This document shows, in pieces, positions 60,592-64,000 of a DNA stretch of 64,000 nt (position 1 is the first letter of the stretch; every line of letters begins with the position of its first letter). Made by a program: the position numbers and the translations under genes. Source of the DNA: JAEWWD01 sp964440115 (GTDB lineage: Bacteria > Bacillota > Clostridia > Christensenellales > CAG-138); contig CAYTPV010000002.1 in NCBI GenBank assembly GCA_964440115.1, forward strand, positions 1 through 64,000, written 5' to 3'. Under the pieces are notes generated by a model that saw nothing but the letters and a program-made list of their open reading frames with translations, made no database searches and was not told where the DNA came from.

Positions 60592-60656
60592 CCTCGCCGA
60601 AGCATTGCTTGCTGATCAGCCCACGCCTGTCTTGCGAAAGCGGGAAGAATGAATGA
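60592..60656 (-). pseudogene. Second tyrosine integrase fragment
   Basis: Minus strand ILPAFARQAWADQQAMLRR matches the integrase remnant at 55116-55841 (ILPALARQAWADQQAMLRRA) with about 80% base identity. Only ~20 codons survive. Confidence 0.8.
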
Positions 60657-60796
60657 ACGTATCGCATTAGCATTTTTACCCTGGGTATGCTTATTGAAGA
60701 TATTGATATCTGCTCTAATTCATACCCGATCACCCTTACACCCCCCTCTGATCACAGTAATGAGGCGCCAGAGCGATTAATATGAGTTGCCAATTA

Positions 60797-60828
60797 TGTT
60801 TACCTCAGGAAATACGCATTATCCATAT
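60797..60828 (+). repeat. 32-bp direct repeat, right copy
   Basis: TGTTTACCTCAGGAAATACG and the following CATTATCCATAT match 48012-48043 in 31 of 32 bases. The rest of 60433-61184 has no gene. Confidence 0.85.
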
Positions 60829-61060
60829 GATGCGTCCAAGTGCTACTGGGCGTACTTGTATAAGTCAAGTAATTCGTTAGGGTAAAAATTGGGTCCAAGC
60901 ATGGTAGCCAACAAAATCCTTGGCGGATTGTTAATGCCTTCACTGCTTTGCTCTTTACTTTAGATGAGAGCCATTATATTTCAATTGCGTTCTGAACATA
61001 ATAAGAACAGCGCAGGATCATTTTATTGGCCAGTAAACAGAAAGGTCAATTACCTGCCAT

Positions 61061-61086
61061 GAGAGCCTGCCAGACGGCAGGCTCTC
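61061..61086. terminator. Strong hairpin downstream of the LCP gene
   Basis: Perfect 11-bp arms GAGAGCCTGCC and GGCAGGCTCTC around AGAC; no T tract on either side. It may end LCP transcripts inefficiently or mark an old gene end. Confidence 0.55.
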
Positions 61087-61184
61087 AGTTATTATGGCAA
61101 AGCGGCTACCTAGACTGATTTTGAATGTCGGTTAGCTCTTTTTTGCATTTAATTAGTTTTATCTGTCTCAGCTACAACTTCATA

Positions 61185-62975
61185 TCAGTTGAAGTCCACG
61201 TATATCTCGTTGCTGTTGGTTTCGTAGTTGACGCGCCAGTATGTGGTTGACAGCGTGATGTTGAAGGTGCTGCACAACGACTCCACATCCGCAATCAGCT
61301 GGTCGTTGGCGGCTTTCTTCGCAGCCGTTGAGCTTTCGGAACCGAGAGAGCCGCATTCGCTGACAGCTTTGTTATACAATGCCCAGACTTCACCGTCTTC
61401 CAGATACTGCCGGTACCCGGACGGTATAACGGTGGTGGGGACCGGCGTCACGTTTGAGCTGTCGCTGGTGGATGCACTCGGCAGCGTCAATCCGTCCTGC
61501 AGTGTATTGAGGCTGCCTGCCGACAGCGATCCGGAGCCCGAATCGGTTTGTGGGGTTGCTGGATCCGGCGTCGGCGTTGGTGTTGGCGTTGGTGTTGGCG
61601 TTGGTGTTGGCGTACGCTTCGACGCCACGTATATAGGCAGCTTTGCATCTGCATCCATCTCGGCTTTCATTTTGGCCAGCGCCTTTTCCGCCTGGCTCTG
61701 GATCACGGGGGCCCGCATACTCTCCCAGCGCGCTTCAGCCGCCAAGGCGGTGTAGTCTTTATATTGGTCAACGTCCACGCCGTATATCTGCTTAATCAGC
61801 TCCACACGGGCTTTCTGATCTGTCAGTACAAAGTTCCAATTGAATATGCCGTAGTTGTATTTGCCGCTCATCGAATACATGCCGATGCTGTCGGGGTCAA
61901 CGTTGTAAGCAAAGGCCGCCAGCGCTGCCGTCTGCGCCAGCGTGGTGTTGGTATACAGGTTGCCGTCGAATGCGTCCAGCATGCTGGGGATGCTTGTTAG
62001 CAGCCCGTTCTGTTTGATCTTATTGAATATAGCGATGAGCATTTTCTTCTGCCGATTGATGCGGTTCAGGTCGCCCGCGTTTGAGATGCCCTTGCGCACG
62101 CGCAGGTAGTCCAGCACGGCCTGGCCGTCCAAGTCCTGTACGCCTTCCGTATATGAGCGGCCCTGCATTTTAAAGTCAATCTCTACGTCAAAGCCCTGCA
62201 CGCCGCCAACGGCATCCACCAGCCCCTTCACGGCGTTCATGTCTACCGCGTAATAATACCGCACCGGTATGCCGCCCAGCATCCAGCTTGCCGCTTCGCA
62301 GACTTTCTTGAATCCGCTCATGGAATAGTTATTGTCCTCCGTGGGCCAGCCGCCGCCGCAGTCGATGGACGCGTTCAGCTTATATATGCCGTCCACACCG
62401 GGAACGTTGGCATAGGTGTCGCGTGGGAGCGATATCATGTTGACCGCGCCCGTCGCCTTGTTAACGGACAGCACGATCATCACGTCGGAATGGAACGCTT
62501 TCTTGCCGCCCCACGTGTCGCGTTCCACCGAATGGTCCACGCCAATTAGCAGGATGTTGATGGTATCCTTTAAAAAGCTGGTGTCAGACTGCGCCAGCAG
62601 CGCTTCATACGGATCGAGGGTGGGGCCGGGCGTTGCCGAACCCGTCAGATTGTCGGTGGCAACTGGCGCCACAGTCTGGGTCGGCGGCGCGGCGATCTGG
62701 TCCGCCACTTTGTTGAACTGCGCCATCGGATCGTTCCAGATGGAATATGCGTATGCGCCTACACCGACAAGTATCAGCACCAGTGCGCCCACAATGCTTA
62801 AGATGATGATTTTTTTATTGCTCCAGCCCTTTTTTTTGCGGGGCGGGATGCCGTCTTCCTCAAGCTGATCCTGATCGCTCACGTCGTTATCCGAATCCCC
62901 TCCGGGGATGTCTGTGTGTTGATCCTGCGCGGTATCCAGCGCCTGATAGTCATTTCCCCTGAACTTTTTTTTCAT
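61185..62975 (-). CDS. LytR-CpsA-Psr (LCP) family cell-wall polymer transferase
   Basis: 596 residues. Acidic cytoplasmic N-terminus, one membrane helix (IIILSIVGALVLILVGVGAYAY), and the LCP domain: INILLIGVDHS, HSDVMIVLSVNKATGAVNMI, SLPRDTYANVPG, LDYLRVRKGISNAGDLNRINRQKKML with the phosphate-binding Arg residues. It attaches anionic glycopolymers to peptidoglycan outside the membrane. A Thr-Pro repeat linker (about residues 453-471, microsatellite at 61571-61614) leads to a C-terminal domain of about 110 residues that has no named family. Confidence 0.9.
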   Translation of the reverse strand: MKKKFRGNDYQALDTAQDQHTDIPGGDSDNDVSDQDQLEEDGIPPRKKKGWSNKKIIILSIVGALVLILVGVGAYAYSIWNDPMAQFNKVADQIAAPPTQTVAPVATDNLTGSATPGPTLDPYEALLAQSDTSFLKDTINILLIGVDHSVERDTWGGKKAFHSDVMIVLSVNKATGAVNMISLPRDTYANVPGVDGIYKLNASIDCGGGWPTEDNNYSMSGFKKVCEAASWMLGGIPVRYYYAVDMNAVKGLVDAVGGVQGFDVEIDFKMQGRSYTEGVQDLDGQAVLDYLRVRKGISNAGDLNRINRQKKMLIAIFNKIKQNGLLTSIPSMLDAFDGNLYTNTTLAQTAALAAFAYNVDPDSIGMYSMSGKYNYGIFNWNFVLTDQKARVELIKQIYGVDVDQYKDYTALAAEARWESMRAPVIQSQAEKALAKMKAEMDADAKLPIYVASKRTPTPTPTPTPTPTPTPDPATPQTDSGSGSLSAGSLNTLQDGLTLPSASTSDSSNVTPVPTTVIPSGYRQYLEDGEVWALYNKAVSECGSLGSESSTAAKKAANDQLIADVESLCSTFNITLSTTYWRVNYETNSNEIYVDFN

Positions 62976-63468
62976 TTGTCCATCGCTCTTTCTCTCAGTG
63001 TTTAATGATTAATCCGGACAGACGTCGCGGTTAATGTCATACAAACGCTATTATAATATAATACAGGCATTGACAGAGTACTAATACTTTTGTTCTCTTT
63101 CAACATAAAAGTTTACACTTTCATTATTATTTGAAGGCTGGGATCAGACCATATTGCAGGCCTTGATATATAAGATCATCAATAGTACTGAACAACAGAT
63201 TGTTGACATAATTTCGGGCGAATATCAGAAATGGATTGAAGACTATGATGTATTTATGAAACAGGTGTACCAGTTATCGGATGAAATTACATATGGGATA
63301 CTCCGGCAATTTCCAGCCAGTTCAGAGTACTAGGAAATATCTGCAAGGATTTTCAATCCCAGATATATTAGGTAATTTGACGATGCGCAACCCCGGCACA
63401 TCACGGTGCCGGGGCTATCAATGCGGCCGGCCCCCGCGCGGTCCGCTCATCTATATCATCTCAAATGC
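62976..63468. other. Intergenic region with a possible gene remnant and a hairpin
   Basis: No complete gene. Plus strand 63109-63333 is open and reads FEGWDQTILQALIYKIINST and WIEDYDVFMKQVYQLSDEIT, protein-like but lacking a start codon, so perhaps a remnant. CCCCGGCAC and GTGCCGGGG (63391-63414) form a hairpin near the end of the downstream minus-strand genes. Confidence 0.4.
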
Positions 63469-63654
63469 CTATCCCCTTTTGTTCTGAGCCACAATGATGC
63501 CCGAAAGGGCAATCACCGTGATGCCATAAATCAGCAACTCGACATGGAAAAAGGATTTGCCGAAAAATGTCGGGTTGAATTGATCCAGCACCAAAAACGT
63601 CAGGGTTACCAACGAAAGAATAATGCAAATATGCGGTAACAGCTTTTTTATCAT
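63469..63654 (-). CDS. Small two-helix membrane protein
   Basis: 61 residues: LLPHICIILSLVTLTFLVLD and LLIYGITVIALSGIIVAQN are membrane helices. AAAGGAG six bases before ATG 63654. It follows the glycosidase gene by 12 bases in the same direction and is probably co-transcribed. Function unknown. Confidence 0.65.
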   Translation of the reverse strand: MIKKLLPHICIILSLVTLTFLVLDQFNPTFFGKSFFHVELLIYGITVIALSGIIVAQNKRG

Positions 63655-63666
63655 TTGCGTTCTCCT

Positions 63667-64000
63667 TTATTTATCAGCGATATAGAGTATATCTGTCGTA
63701 CTTCTTCCACCGTTATACGGCTGGTTCACCACATTACCCATAAATGCCATTTCTGATGACTGCCCCCCATCCAGATTGAATGCGGCTGTACACCCAAGGT
63801 CGTAGAAAAGCTGCGACATCTCCGTAAAGGTCATTCCGTCCGAATATCCCGGTTGTCTTCCGTCCACAACCAGGAAGCAGTAATGACCAGGCTCATAATA
63901 CCCGACCGCTGTTCTGGGGTTTTCCTTAAGTAAAGTACTGTTGAATTCCGTCATCGGCTGTCCGTCCTTAAGCAGCATCGGGCCAAAAGTCCATACCTGC
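63667..64000 (-). CDS. Phosphodiester glycosidase (NAGPA domain) protein, partial
   Basis: The C-terminal ~110 residues are in the window; the 5' part lies beyond 64000. RTAVGYYEPGHYCFLVVDGR, GMTFTEMSQLFYDLGCTAAF and NLDGGQSSEMAF are the signature of the NAGPA/exopolysaccharide N-acetylglucosamine-phosphodiester glycosidase domain. Usually exported and acting on cell-surface glycans. Confidence 0.85.
   Translation of the reverse strand, partial: QVWTFGPMLLKDGQPMTEFNSTLLKENPRTAVGYYEPGHYCFLVVDGRQPGYSDGMTFTEMSQLFYDLGCTAAFNLDGGQSSEMAFMGNVVNQPYNGGRSTTDILYIADK

Noticed and set aside
60720..60750. GATCACCCT at about 60729 as the missing right spoVT junction
   Set aside because: Only nine bases match the left junction and the adjacent minus-strand sequence does not encode the AbrB start of SpoVT.
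61571..61614. GGCGTT/GGTGTT tandem as a regulatory repeat
   Set aside because: It is the coding sequence of the Thr-Pro linker in the LCP protein.

Overview
The window comes from a Gram-positive, endospore-forming Firmicute, most likely in Clostridia/Eubacteriales. The evidence is part of the sporulation gene spoVT, two T-box riboswitches, a LytR-CpsA-Psr protein, a Fur/zinc-uptake operon with Gram-positive-style promoters and strong Shine-Dalgarno sites throughout. No genus can be named from the sequence alone.

Left part (1-21.0 kb) is ordinary chromosome. It opens with the 3' end of a 5S rRNA gene. Then follow a TetR/hydrolase pair, a TspO-like membrane protein, a zur-znuA-znuC-znuB type metal uptake operon with a visible Fur-family box, two neighbouring diguanylate cyclases, and a low-specificity threonine aldolase. 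A LacI regulator is divergent from a DegT aminotransferase and a complete sugar ABC transporter. Finally trpB2 sits behind a tryptophan T-box and cysE behind a cysteine T-box.

At about 21.5 kb the chromosome is interrupted. A large serine recombinase is fused in frame to the C-terminal domain of SpoVT; the first ~30 codons of spoVT (the AbrB DNA-binding half) are not in the window. This is the left junction of an inserted element, like the intervening elements known in sigK and other sporulation genes. The interior (23-40 kb) carries secreted proteins, a compact Tad-like (type II secretion/Flp pilus) operon, parA/parB, a repressor pair with operator repeats, and an SOS-boxed Y-family polymerase.

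From 40 to 47.7 kb lies a defence island, conspicuously AT-rich up to 44.9 kb. An NTPase-TIR fusion, three further TIR or TIR-like proteins and a SIR2-SLOG protein form an expanded Thoeris system. It is followed by a large zinc-hook SMC/AAA-like ATPase resembling RloC-type proteins.

From 47.9 to 60.9 kb is a graveyard of mobile-element ends: iteron-like repeats, a perfect 28-bp palindrome, a tRNA-Ser 3' fragment, and broken dam, dinB, GNAT, serine recombinase, tyrosine integrase, primase, HNH-phage, surface-protein and MalT genes. A few intact accessory genes lie among them: a metallopeptidase-like protein, Cys-rich repeat proteins and a 36-residue Arg/His-rich protein. A 32-bp direct repeat (48.01 and 60.80 kb) brackets this zone. 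From 61.2 kb an LCP protein and a phosphodiester glycosidase look like ordinary cell-envelope genes. The right end of the spoVT-inserted element was not found.
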